From Prevotella sp. (GTDB lineage Bacteria; Bacteroidota; Bacteroidia; Bacteroidales; Bacteroidaceae), in contig JAGCOB010000009.1 in NCBI GenBank assembly GCA_017645645.1, positions 1 through 64,000 on the forward strand: 64,000 bases of DNA, given 5' to 3'. A model generated the notes under the pieces. That model had not been told where the DNA came from. It was given only the letters and a program-made list of their open reading frames with translations, and searched no databases. The position numbers were made by a program, and so were the translations under genes. Positions 35,801-44,178 of the stretch are shown in pieces (position 1 is the stretch's first letter; every line of letters starts with the position of its first letter).

Positions 35801-37296
35801 GAGAACTGGTCGTCAACGGACGAACACATGTCAAGCCTACGGGCTGCACCTATGAGCTGCGTAACGACACCATCCGCATGACACCGAATGAGGTCACGTT
35901 CGTCAACTGTCCCATCTATGATATCCACGACCGTCAGGGCATCGTCACGGGGGGTATTCATCATATCAACCTCACCCGCCTCTCCTACGATCTTTTTATC
36001 AACGCACAGAACCTGCTTGCCTACGACTTCCCCGACTTCGGTAACGATACTTTCTACGGCACAGTATATGGAACGGGTGACGTAGCCATCCACGGACACG
36101 GTAATGAAGTGGTCATCGACCTGAACATCACGCCGCAGGCCAACTCGGTATTCGTCTATAATGCCGCCGACCCGGATGCTGTCTCCACCCAAGAATTTAT
36201 CCACTGGGGAATTACGGAGAATTCTAAAGTACCAGCCAGTGAGAAACCTAAGACGACGATGCCCGCAGAGGAACGTACAGACATCCGCATCAACTTCCTC
36301 ATCAACTGCACCCCAGAGGCAACACTGCGGCTCCTGATGGACAGTCATACCAACGACTACATCACCCTGAACGGAAATGGCGTGCTACGAGCCAACTGGT
36401 TTAACAAGGGCGGCTTCAATATGTTCGGCACCTACCGGGTGACAAGCGGCACCTATAATGTAACAATCCAGAACGTCATCAAGAAAAACTTCACTTTCCA
36501 AGAGGGCGGCACCATCGTCTTTGGAGGTGATCCCTACGAGGCAGCACTTAACCTGCAGGCACTGCATACCGTCAACGGTGTCTCCCTCTCCGACCTCAAC
36601 GTGGGCAGGAGCTTCTCCAATACCGTACGCGTCAACTGTCTGATGAATATCACGGGACAACCGTCACAGCCTATCGTCGAGTTCGACCTCGACATGCCAA
36701 ACGTCAATGCCGACGAGAAACAGATGATACGCTCATACATCAACTCACGGGATGAGATGAACCAGCAGGTGGTCTACCTCCTTGCTATTGGACGCTTCTA
36801 TCCGCAGGGAGCCAATAATGCGGAGAGTACTAACGACCAGAGCCAGACATCCCTTGCCATGCAGAGCCTGTTATCGGGTACCTTGTCCGGACAGATTAAT
36901 AATGTGTTGAAGTCTGTTATCAAGAGCAACGACTGGACTTTCGGTGCTAACATCTCCACAGGTGATGAGGGATGGAACAATGCAGAGTATGAGGGACTCA
37001 TCAGCGGACGAATGTTCAATAACCGTCTGCTCTTCAACGGACAGTTCGGCTATCGTGATAATACGGCAACTGCCAGTGCTTCCTTTATCGGAGACTTCGA
37101 CATCCGTTACCTCCTCTTACCAAACGGCAACCTCGCTCTGAAGTTCTACAACCAGACCAACGACCGCTACTTCACCAAGTCGGCACTCAACACCCAAGGA
37201 CTCGGCTTCATCATGAAAAAGGATTTCAACGGCTGGCGCGATCTCTTCCATTCAAAGAAGAAAAAAGAAAAAAAGAAAAAGGATAATTCAAAATGA
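32887..37296 (+). CDS. TamB-like translocation/assembly protein
   Basis: 1469 residues. It begins with GTG at 32887 (VKVLKHIFSVTIWVVIGLYI), an uncleaved inner-membrane anchor. A very long repetitive beta region follows, of the AsmA/TamB bridge type. The last about 350 residues form the DUF490/TamB C-terminal domain ('GMFGTYRVTSGTYNV'-like, 'GGTIVFGGDPYEAALNLQA', 'ISTGDEGWNNAEYEG'). Such proteins span the periplasm and move phospholipid or help outer-membrane protein assembly with a TamA/BamA partner, which is not in the window. The lysine-rich C-terminal tail (KKKKEKKKKDNSK) is unusual. It is convergent with the GH25 gene. Confidence 0.88.
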   Translation: MKVLKHIFSVTIWVVIGLYILMIASFHIPAFQRYMGDKTAELLAETLGTEVKVGSINPGFLNRLIIDRVSIMDQQGKEMLKVNRLGVRISLWDLLNGKISISSAQVFGAHARFYQTAPDTAPNFQFALDSLASKDTISQTPLDLHINSLIMRHSSVRFDRLYEAETPGQLNPSHLFVKDISAYVILKTLTPDTMNVNVKKLAFTEQSGLKMDKFSIHFEGGRSHSHLYDLRIQMPGTDVSLKDVTANYQLDGDRLLLETLTYQGELPQSHIRLSDLSCLLPSLKTFNSTLTVSSHFKGKGYDIEIPAINISSSTGDIDIHCNGFIKHLDRQPQWYANLEDISLSAKTLNFISENLKGKQVEVPAVIERMGDIHLTGEVSGTALQQVNVSQQIRSGAGNATVQFALNPQQDFMGEIETTGINLRQLLNDERFGSLVTNIHLNGSLAENHTKIHADGMVDVFEYNNYRYQNIKLNGTYAQDDIEGRLSVDDPNLNLLVEGVYHTGQHKDIQMNATVRDFSPQATHLSDQWKDARFAADIETTLKGTTLNDALGFFHISNFAMQATDKHYELDDLQIQTGFDEQTHYMLLNSDFAQAEIRGDFDYQTLTQSFTNFIASQLPSLPGLPKVNPNTHNNFTLHAVIRKSDWLQQLAEVPLTISEPITLEGFVNDNLRDINLECHLPAFYYEESGYRNGHVVITTPGDTLACDVNITKLMDNGNHFDLGLKGTAHNNHLTSSFSWDNHAKERMSGVLNSTVNLFSTPDGQQVAFIGIAPSHINVHNTIWNAEPCAISYSDKRLEINDLNIHHEDQYLKINGTASDNNHDSLDVQLQDIDVAYILELVNFDAVSFSGLATGKAHLRGVFGKELQANADLVVNQFKFEHGRMGVLDAHVRWNPEEEQIDIHATADDGKDAMTYINGYVSPAKNYIDLGIEAAGTHIEFMHSFTKSFFSKVEGHSNGAVRLYGPLDEINLTGELVVNGRTHVKPTGCTYELRNDTIRMTPNEVTFVNCPIYDIHDRQGIVTGGIHHINLTRLSYDLFINAQNLLAYDFPDFGNDTFYGTVYGTGDVAIHGHGNEVVIDLNITPQANSVFVYNAADPDAVSTQEFIHWGITENSKVPASEKPKTTMPAEERTDIRINFLINCTPEATLRLLMDSHTNDYITLNGNGVLRANWFNKGGFNMFGTYRVTSGTYNVTIQNVIKKNFTFQEGGTIVFGGDPYEAALNLQALHTVNGVSLSDLNVGRSFSNTVRVNCLMNITGQPSQPIVEFDLDMPNVNADEKQMIRSYINSRDEMNQQVVYLLAIGRFYPQGANNAESTNDQSQTSLAMQSLLSGTLSGQINNVLKSVIKSNDWTFGANISTGDEGWNNAEYEGLISGRMFNNRLLFNGQFGYRDNTATASASFIGDFDIRYLLLPNGNLALKFYNQTNDRYFTKSALNTQGLGFIMKKDFNGWRDLFHSKKKKEKKKKDNSK

Positions 37297-37320
37297 TGAT
37301 GAAAGTTGTTTTCCTGGAAA

Positions 37321-38217
37321 TCACTCATCTTGATAGGCATCCTCGCCAATCTGTTCACGAGCACCGATGGTAAGTTTGCGGAGGTCATAGAATGATCCGT
37401 TATAGATATTGAAATCTACCGTTCCCTTGATACCTGCCAGTCGACCGTTATCGGTATGCTGCCAGAATTTCCAAGGTCCCTCATACTCAACCTGCTCTAC
37501 ATAATAATGCGCTATCCAATACGGATAACTATCAAATACCGAGTCACTTAGGTATTTGAGTTTAAACTTATAGTAAGTGTAAATAATCGGTTTGACATGA
37601 TAATGTTTCTCCACAATCTCAAGCCACTCCAGGACACTATTCTTAAACTCCTCGTCCGTCTGTTTCTTGGGTTTATGTTCCACATCAAGGACTGGTGGTA
37701 AGTCACCGTTCTCTAGTTTAACGTTCTTGATAAAATACTCCGCCTGTGCCTTGGCAGGAGAATAGACACTATAGAAATGATAGGCACCACGGGTAAACCC
37801 ATACTCCCGTGCCTGATAGAAATTGTCGTGGAAATTCTCGTCGATGATGCTGGCACCCTCCGTTGCCTTGATATAGACAAAACGGACAGGGTATTTGTCT
37901 ATCATCCCGTTATCCTTCAGTTCCGCCCAGTCGATGCGTCCCTGGTGATGACTGATGTCTATACCGTGTATCTCAAACCCTTCAGGATAACTGGCATCGC
38001 CATAGAGGGCACGCCAACGGAAACCGAACGGTCCAACAAAGATATAATAGAAAAAGAATACGTATGCGGCGACAATCAAACCGCCTCCTATCCACCATGC
38101 CCACCCGGGGGTGTGTTGCATGAGTTTCTGGAGAAAACGCACAAAGAGCCCTGGCCGCTTGTGGCGGACAGGACTCGTCAGACGTTTCTTATGTTGCGGT
38201 TTGCGTTTTGTCGGCAT
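37321..38217 (-). CDS. GH25 lysozyme, membrane-anchored
   Basis: The start is placed at 38217 (MPTKRKPQHKKR), right after a GGAGAAGG inside the end of the upstream gene. 298 residues: a basic N-terminus, one membrane helix (about 38-62, 'WWIGGGLIVAAYVFFFYYIFV') and a GH25 domain starting 'GIDISHHQGRIDWAEL'. The catalytic pair is in 'PPVLDVEHKP', and 'YIKATEGA' and 'FWQHTDNGRLAG' are family hallmarks. It should cut peptidoglycan glycan strands from the periplasmic side of the inner membrane. It is probably cotranscribed with the phosphofructokinase gene, without an obvious link in function. Confidence 0.9.
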   Translation of the reverse strand: MPTKRKPQHKKRLTSPVRHKRPGLFVRFLQKLMQHTPGWAWWIGGGLIVAAYVFFFYYIFVGPFGFRWRALYGDASYPEGFEIHGIDISHHQGRIDWAELKDNGMIDKYPVRFVYIKATEGASIIDENFHDNFYQAREYGFTRGAYHFYSVYSPAKAQAEYFIKNVKLENGDLPPVLDVEHKPKKQTDEEFKNSVLEWLEIVEKHYHVKPIIYTYYKFKLKYLSDSVFDSYPYWIAHYYVEQVEYEGPWKFWQHTDNGRLAGIKGTVDFNIYNGSFYDLRKLTIGAREQIGEDAYQDE

Positions 38218-38221
38218 AATA

Positions 38222-39856
38222 TTAAGCCTTCTCCAGCGCAAGCGTCATCGTAGGCTGGTCACAAACCTCCGTGGGTCCCCAGTACTGGATAGGACCAGGA
38301 TATACGTAGGCTGTCTTGCGCGCCCACTCGTCGCGATGAGCAGCAAACTCCTTGAAGGGAGCACCGTCAAGTTCAACGAGTGCCTTGCGGATAACAGGCT
38401 TCATCTCACCAGCACGTTTCTCCATATTCATCATCATCGTGATGGGCACACCACCGGCAATCCACTGGTCGGCAGGCTTGGTGGTATTCTTCACGATAGC
38501 CATATAGCCGGTCTTGCCGTTGGCAATAAGCTGGGCTGCAGAGGTACCAAGCGCATAGCAGTAGTCGGCATCGAAGTTAGAAGGAGCAGCGCAACGTCCT
38601 TCGTAACCGAAGAAATGGTGCTGCGTACCAAACTTGCCGCTATACTTGCCTTCCTTCTTCATCTTCTCGAGCTTCTGGGCAACCATTGTAGACAACAGCT
38701 TCTCGGTCTCAATCAGGGACACCTGTACGTTTCCATGAGGATCACGGTCGAGGGCCAACTGACGAGCCACACCTACAGGAAGACTGTTGAATACAGCAAG
38801 ATTCTCAGCAGTCAGGTGACTCTTGGCAAAGTCTACCTGCTCGTCACGACTGATCTCCTTAGCCTCAGGCATGGCGAGTACGTCGTTCAGTTGTGCAATC
38901 AGTTTCTTAATGGCAGGAATGAACTCGATGACACCCTCAGGGATGATAACGGTACCGAAGTTATTGCCATCAGCAGCACGGGTAGCTACAGCATTGGCAA
39001 TGTATGTTACGATATCGTCGAGGCTCTGCTCTTTTGCCTCCACCTCTTCACTGACGAGACAGATGTTGGGCTGGGTTTGCAGGGCGCACTCCAAAGCGAT
39101 ATGGGAAGCGGAACGTCCCATCACCTTGATAAAGTGCCAGTACTTACGGGCTGAGTTACAGTCACGCTCGATATTACCAATTAACTCGGAGTAAGTCTTA
39201 CAAGCGGTATCGAAACCGAAAGAGGTCTCAATCTGCTCGTTCTTCAGGTCTCCGTCAATGGTCTTCGGACAACCGATTACCTGTACGCCATAGTTCTTGG
39301 CGGCATAATACTCAGCCAGTACGCAGGCATTGGTATTAGAGTCGTCACCACCGATAATCACAATAGCCTTGATATCGAGCTCACGGATAATCTCCAAGCC
39401 CTTCTCAAACTGGTCTACCTTCTCCAGTTTCGTACGACCGGAACCGATCATGTCGAAACCGCCGGTATTACGATACTCGTCGATGATATCAGCAGTCAAC
39501 TCCATATAGTTATGGTCTACCAGACCGCCAGGACCGAGGATAAAACCAAAGAGACGGTTCTCTGGATTCAACTTCTTAATCTGATCGAAGAGACCCGTAA
39601 TGACATTATGACCACCAGGAGCCTGACCACCAGACAGAATGATACCCACGTTCATCTTCTTGTTATTAGCCTCTGTAGCAGGCTCAAACTCTACGATAGG
39701 CATACCATAGGTATTGGGGAACAACTTCTTGATTTCCTCCTGGTCACCCACACTCTGAGTCGGCTGACCTTCCTTGATTTTCACTGCGCCCTGAAGAGCC
39801 TTTGGTAATTTAGGCTGATAGGCTGCTCTTGCTTTCTGCAATGCACTCTTTTCCAT
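38222..39856 (-). CDS. PPi-dependent 6-phosphofructokinase, long form
   Basis: 544 residues, the length of the 'long' PPi-PFK clade. '[16 protein letters not shown]' is the first phosphate-binding loop. '[10 protein letters not shown]' contains the Asp that blocks ATP binding and marks PPi use. '[10 protein letters not shown]' carries the catalytic aspartate. The enzyme reversibly interconverts fructose 6-phosphate and fructose 1,6-bisphosphate using pyrophosphate, and is the usual glycolytic phosphofructokinase of Prevotella and Bacteroides. Its promoter is at 39902. Confidence 0.93.
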   Translation of the reverse strand: MEKSALQKARAAYQPKLPKALQGAVKIKEGQPTQSVGDQEEIKKLFPNTYGMPIVEFEPATEANNKKMNVGIILSGGQAPGGHNVITGLFDQIKKLNPENRLFGFILGPGGLVDHNYMELTADIIDEYRNTGGFDMIGSGRTKLEKVDQFEKGLEIIRELDIKAIVIIGGDDSNTNACVLAEYYAAKNYGVQVIGCPKTIDGDLKNEQIETSFGFDTACKTYSELIGNIERDCNSARKYWHFIKVMGRSASHIALECALQTQPNICLVSEEVEAKEQSLDDIVTYIANAVATRAADGNNFGTVIIPEGVIEFIPAIKKLIAQLNDVLAMPEAKEISRDEQVDFAKSHLTAENLAVFNSLPVGVARQLALDRDPHGNVQVSLIETEKLLSTMVAQKLEKMKKEGKYSGKFGTQHHFFGYEGRCAAPSNFDADYCYALGTSAAQLIANGKTGYMAIVKNTTKPADQWIAGGVPITMMMNMEKRAGEMKPVIRKALVELDGAPFKEFAAHRDEWARKTAYVYPGPIQYWGPTEVCDQPTMTLALEKA

Positions 39857-39901
39857 AGAATATTGTTATTTAATAATGAATATAATTTCCAAATCGGCTT
39901 A

Positions 39902-39909
39902 CAAAATTA
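39902..39909 (-). promoter_or_regulatory. -7 box TAATTTTG of the PPi-PFK gene
   Basis: TAATTTTG on the minus strand is 46 bases upstream of the start at 39856. Confidence 0.65.
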
Positions 39910-39983
39910 AGCATTTTCCAATAGAAATAAGAAAGAATAAGTGGTATTTTCTGCTTTTTAATATTTTTTTGTGATGAAAATCA

Positions 39984-40013
39984 TTGTAAGTTGAAATATT
40001 TTCCGTATCTTTG
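39984..40013 (+). promoter_or_regulatory. Promoter of the 40-44 kb operon
   Basis: TTG at 39984-39986, a 19-base spacer and TATCTTTG at 40006-40013. A strong AAAGGAGG lies at about 40045-40052 before the ATG at 40061, a clear Shine-Dalgarno that is rare in this phylum. Confidence 0.75.
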
Positions 40014-40060
40014 ACGAACTAAACAGAAAAGAAAACAATAAATAAAGGAGGAATCTATCT

Positions 40061-40330
40061 ATGGCAAACAAACGAACATTGAAAAAACAAATCAACCTTA
40101 TCTGTGAGGAACTCTTTGTAGACTTCGTAGCAGCATCACTGTATGGAAACTCCCCTAACCATTCAGAGGCAGAGGCAGTCTTGTTCTCCATTGTCAAACT
40201 ACGGAACAACTACATCAGCCGTATCTCACACCCGGAGCCGGGAATGCCGGCCCGTAAGTATTATCAGGATCTCAAGGAACAATTTAGCAAACAGGTCTCC
40301 GAGATTCTTGATCATATCAACAACTTATAA
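40061..40330 (+). CDS. Small conserved hypothetical protein
   Basis: 89 residues, mostly helical and charged ('TLKKQINLICEELFVDFVAA', 'YYQDLKEQFSKQVSEILDHI'), with no signal or membrane segment. It resembles a small uncharacterised cytoplasmic protein common in Bacteroidales. It has an AGGAGG ribosome site and its own promoter, and lies six bases before the acyltransferase gene. I cannot assign a role. Confidence 0.8.
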   Translation: MANKRTLKKQINLICEELFVDFVAASLYGNSPNHSEAEAVLFSIVKLRNNYISRISHPEPGMPARKYYQDLKEQFSKQVSEILDHINNL

Positions 40331-40335
40331 GAATT

Positions 40336-40893
40336 ATGTGGAAATCATTTTGTAACTGGTTACTTTACAAACAAATGGGGTGGACTGCCGAAGTGACGGA
40401 AGCTCACCCCGACAAATATATCATCTGTCTGGCCCCTCATACGAGCAACTGGGACTTTCTCATCGGACAGCTCTATAACGGGGCCACCGGCATGGGCAGT
40501 AATTTCCTGATGAAGAAAGAATGGTTCTTTTGGCCCCTCGGTCCTATCTTCAAAAGACTGGGCGGCATCCCCGTATGGCGCGACAAGAAGACGAGTATGA
40601 CCGACAACCTGGCGGAGACTGCCAGACAATTGAAGACCTTCCGTCTGTGTATCACGCCAGAAGGTACCCGTTCCGCCACCACCGAGTGGAAGAAGGGCTT
40701 TTACTATATCGCCCTCAAGGCAGAGTTGCCTATCCTGCTCTATGGCGTTGACTACGAGCGACGACATATCGAGTGTACCAAGACCATTATACCAAACGGC
40801 GACATCGACCAACAGATGCGCGAGATTAAACTATACTTCAGTAAGTTCAAGGGCAAGAAACCTGAGAATTTCACAATAGGAGACACCGAATGA
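40336..40893 (+). CDS. PlsC-like acyltransferase
   Basis: 185 residues of the 1-acylglycerol-3-phosphate acyltransferase superfamily: the catalytic H-x4-D as 'APHTSNWDFLIG' near residue 32, and the substrate-binding 'CITPEGTRS' near 106. This short form, without a long membrane anchor, is frequent in Bacteroidetes; it probably transfers an acyl chain to a lysophospholipid or a related acceptor. The stop overlaps the next start (ATGA). Confidence 0.85.
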   Translation: MWKSFCNWLLYKQMGWTAEVTEAHPDKYIICLAPHTSNWDFLIGQLYNGATGMGSNFLMKKEWFFWPLGPIFKRLGGIPVWRDKKTSMTDNLAETARQLKTFRLCITPEGTRSATTEWKKGFYYIALKAELPILLYGVDYERRHIECTKTIIPNGDIDQQMREIKLYFSKFKGKKPENFTIGDTE

Positions 40894-43775
40894 GAAGAAT
40901 TATTATTACTTTGCTTCTGATAGCGGTCTGTCACGGAGGATACGTATCCGCACAGAATAATACCACAGCCATCAAGGCTAAACTGGAAAACTATTTCAAG
41001 AATTACAAGCCACAGGGAGCACAGTTCTCTAAGACGGCTCACCTGACGGATTTGGAGATTGACGATGAGGAAGAGACACTCACTGTCACTGTGAATGAGG
41101 CCTTCGCCGAACAGGGATTCACTCCTGCCATCGTTGAGGGTATCTATCAACATATTAAGGAACTTCTCCCCTCCCCTTATGACAAGTATTTCCTAAAAGT
41201 GATGACGCATAACTACGAGATACAGGAACTAGTTCCCAATCGTCTCAGGAAACGGAAGGACGAAGGACGCCGATGGGGAGACATCGACTACCAGGGAGAG
41301 CCCTGGGTGAAGAACCTGTCATATCCGTACTCCATCACGGAGGGACTGCAAGGACGGCATATCTCCCTCTGGGCAAGTCACGGACGCTATTACGACAACA
41401 AGACAGGACAATGGAAATGGCAGCGCCCCCAACTCTTCGGGACGACGGAAGACTTGTTCACACAGACCATTGTCGTACCCTATCTCATTCCCATGCTGGA
41501 GAATGCCGGCGCCATTGTCTTCACGCCCCGTGAGAGGGTATGGCAACGGGAAGAGGTTATCATCGACAATGACGGCAGCAAGCGCAATTATATCGAGGCG
41601 ACCTCCCATGGGAAATGGAAAGACACACCCAATGCCGGTTTTGCATTTCATGACACTGCCTATGTCGACAACGAAAATCCCTTTGAGGCAGGTACGGCTC
41701 GTATGGCAAAGACCACCAACAGCAAAAGTCGCTACTCACTGGCCAGTTACCAACCCGACTTCCCCAAGACGGGACGCTATGCCGTCTATGTGAGTTATCA
41801 GACCCTGGACAATAGTATTGACAATGCAGAATATACCGTCTGGCACAAAGGTGAGCGCACCGTTTTCCATGTCAACCAGCAAATGGGTGGTGGCACATGG
41901 GTGTATCTCGGCACCTTTGAGTTTGACAAGGGCTACAGCGAATTCAATAGGGTGACACTCACCAACCAGAGTGACCGCAGCGGTGTAGTCACGACGGATG
42001 CCGTACGTTTTGGCGGCGGTATGGGTAATATCCGACGGGGTGAGTCGGTCAGCGGAATGCCCCGTGCCCTCGAGGGAGCCCGTTACTATGCGCAGTGGGC
42101 TGGTATGCCCTACTCTGTCTATAGCGGAAAAGAGGGAGCCGACGACTATGCCGACGATATCAACGTACGTTCCAACATGACCAACTATCTGGCAGGCGGT
42201 TCTCCCTTTGTTCCCGAGATGGAGGGACTGCATGTTCCTATCGAACTGTCACTTGCCGTACACAGTGATGCCGGCTATTCGAAAGACGGTATCGGACAAA
42301 TAGGGACGCTCTCCGTCGTCACGACGAATTTCAACGAAGGGAAACTGAACGCAGGCATCTCCCGACTTGCCTCCCGCGACTTGGCGGATGCGTTGATGGA
42401 GAATGTCACCAGAGAACTGAAAGACACCTACGGGAAATGGAACCGCAGGGAAATCTACGACCGCAACTATTCGGAGTCAAGGGTTCCTGCCGTCCCCTCT
42501 GTCATCCTGGAGACGATGTCACACCAGAACTTCCCGGACATGCGCTACGGACAAGACCCCCATTTCAAGTTTACCTTAGCACGTATCATCTACAAGACTA
42601 TCCTGCGCTATGTCAGTGAACACCATCAGCAGTCGTGTGTCGTCACCCCGTTAGCCCCCAACAACTTCCAAATAGAACTGTCAAAGAACAAGGCACGCCT
42701 GTACTGGAATGCCGTCGAAGATCCTCAGGAACCGTCAGCCTCACCAACGGGGTATGTCGTATATACCTCTGTGGGGGGTGCCGACTTCGATAATGGTACA
42801 TACGTCAAAGGAAAGAGTTATGAGGTGGAAATGGAGCCCGATCTTCTCTATCACTTTAAAGTGGTGGCGACGAATAAGGGCGGACAGAGTTTCCCGACGG
42901 AGACACTTTCAGCCTATTACACCCCTGCCGCCAAGAAGACCGTCATGATTATTAACGGGTTCCACCGTCTTTCGTCTCCTGCCATCCGTAACAATGAGAA
43001 TGAACAGGGCTTTGATATCGATGAGGATCCCGGTGTCACCTATGGGACGACGGCAGGATGGATTGGCAGACAGCAAAACTTCAGTCGTACAAAAATGGGA
43101 GGGACAACGCCAGACGACCTGGGATGGAGCAGCGAAGAACTGGCAGGTATGTTTATTGCAGGCAATGACTTCAACTATGTCGCCTGTCATGCCAAGGCAA
43201 TTGCCTCTGCCAAGGAATACAATATCGTCAGTGCTTCCAGTGAGGCCATAGAGTCCGGAAAAGTCAAACTGAAGAACTACGCGCTCGTCGACCTCGTTTT
43301 AGGACTGGAACGTAATGACGGACACAGTCTGAAATACTACAAGACTTTCACTAAAACGATGCGCTCCGCCTTACAGAACTTCACCCGCAGAGGAGGTGCT
43401 CTGTTGGTCAGTGGTGCTTATATCGGTACAGATATTGCCGGCACAGACGAGGAACAGTTTGTCAACCAAACCCTGAAATGTGCCTATGGCGGCAGGAACC
43501 GTAGTGAGAGCGATACTGTGAAAGGGATGGGTACGCAGATACCTTATTATAATACCTTCAACGAAAACCATTATGCCGCCACGTCGACAGACATTCTCAA
43601 CCCCATGCCATCTGCCTATACGGTGATGCAGTATGCCGACGGGCAGGATGCGGCTGTTGCCTACAAAGGCAAAGACTACCGCTCATTCACGATGGGGTTT
43701 CCTTTCGAGTGTATCAAGGACGAGCAACAACAAGGATCTATTATGCGAGGAATATTAAATTATTTAATGAAATAA
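40890..43775 (+). CDS. Large secreted amidase-like protein with golvesin-C and FnIII modules
   Basis: 961 residues, signal peptide 1-21. An N-acetylmuramoyl-L-alanine amidase-like fold is split around an insert: the first part 'GRHISLWASHGRYYDN' at about 150 and 'PYLIPMLENAGAIVFTPRE', the second 'LSLAVHSDAGYS' at about 455 and 'VILETMSHQNFPDM' at about 535. Between them lies a golvesin C-terminal-like domain ('YAVYVSYQTLDNSIDNAEYTV', 'GTWVYLGTFEF'). A fibronectin-III-like domain and a Rossmann-like C-terminal domain ('KKTVMIINGFHRLSSP') follow. Relatives are often labelled 'xanthan lyase', a name the sequence does not support. Peptidoglycan or surface-polymer processing is likely. No type IX tail is visible. 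Confidence 0.8.
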   Translation: MRRIIITLLLIAVCHGGYVSAQNNTTAIKAKLENYFKNYKPQGAQFSKTAHLTDLEIDDEEETLTVTVNEAFAEQGFTPAIVEGIYQHIKELLPSPYDKYFLKVMTHNYEIQELVPNRLRKRKDEGRRWGDIDYQGEPWVKNLSYPYSITEGLQGRHISLWASHGRYYDNKTGQWKWQRPQLFGTTEDLFTQTIVVPYLIPMLENAGAIVFTPRERVWQREEVIIDNDGSKRNYIEATSHGKWKDTPNAGFAFHDTAYVDNENPFEAGTARMAKTTNSKSRYSLASYQPDFPKTGRYAVYVSYQTLDNSIDNAEYTVWHKGERTVFHVNQQMGGGTWVYLGTFEFDKGYSEFNRVTLTNQSDRSGVVTTDAVRFGGGMGNIRRGESVSGMPRALEGARYYAQWAGMPYSVYSGKEGADDYADDINVRSNMTNYLAGGSPFVPEMEGLHVPIELSLAVHSDAGYSKDGIGQIGTLSVVTTNFNEGKLNAGISRLASRDLADALMENVTRELKDTYGKWNRREIYDRNYSESRVPAVPSVILETMSHQNFPDMRYGQDPHFKFTLARIIYKTILRYVSEHHQQSCVVTPLAPNNFQIELSKNKARLYWNAVEDPQEPSASPTGYVVYTSVGGADFDNGTYVKGKSYEVEMEPDLLYHFKVVATNKGGQSFPTETLSAYYTPAAKKTVMIINGFHRLSSPAIRNNENEQGFDIDEDPGVTYGTTAGWIGRQQNFSRTKMGGTTPDDLGWSSEELAGMFIAGNDFNYVACHAKAIASAKEYNIVSASSEAIESGKVKLKNYALVDLVLGLERNDGHSLKYYKTFTKTMRSALQNFTRRGGALLVSGAYIGTDIAGTDEEQFVNQTLKCAYGGRNRSESDTVKGMGTQIPYYNTFNENHYAATSTDILNPMPSAYTVMQYADGQDAAVAYKGKDYRSFTMGFPFECIKDEQQQGSIMRGILNYLMK

Positions 43776-43789
43776 AAACTAAAAGCCTT

Positions 43790-44137
43790 ATGTACAGAAT
43801 TCAAACTAATTCAAGCGGTACACGAAGTATCGAAATCAGTGACCAGCACCTGGAAACCATTGAGAAATACCAACTCTTCCGCGACCTCATTGATTCCAAT
43901 GGTTATGTGGACGAACAGGTCCTCGACAAACTGAAACTGAATATCCGTTCCATGCTGGAGTCAGAAGCTGGGAAAGACAAGAGTCTGCTGGACCTCTGCC
44001 TGGATGTCATCTACCATCAGAACATGAAGGCATACGGTCTGCAGCAACTTGTAGTGCTCTTCATCAATTGGAAAAACCGTGGCAACGACAACCTCGGTAT
44101 GACGACCCGTTCCTTCCAGGGGACACCGTTTAATTAA
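43790..44137 (+). CDS. Conserved hypothetical protein
   Basis: 115 residues from the ATG at 43790 (MYRIQTNSSGTRSIEISDQH); the frame is open further upstream, inside the amidase gene, but without a plausible start. The protein is soluble and helical ('LFRDLIDSNGYVDEQVLDKLKLNI'). I do not recognise it. It lies 14 bases after the amidase-like gene and just before the repeat that precedes ygiQ. Confidence 0.7.
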   Translation: MYRIQTNSSGTRSIEISDQHLETIEKYQLFRDLIDSNGYVDEQVLDKLKLNIRSMLESEAGKDKSLLDLCLDVIYHQNMKAYGLQQLVVLFINWKNRGNDNLGMTTRSFQGTPFN

Positions 44138-44141
44138 AATT

Positions 44142-44172
44142 GACGGAATACCGAAATACCGGAATAACAAAA
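44142..44172. repeat. Eight-base array GGAATACC before ygiQ
   Basis: GGAATACC, GAAATACC and GGAATAAC fill the gap between two genes. A TTG inside the array extends the downstream frame but is not a likely start. Confidence 0.75.
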
Positions 44173-44178
44173 AAGAAA

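Noticed and set aside
35368-36348. Open frame of 326 codons on the minus strand
   Set aside because: A shadow of the TamB-like gene without a signal, motif or promoter.
40890-43775. Xanthan lyase
   Set aside because: That common database label does not match the motifs seen, which are amidase-like with a golvesin-C insert.
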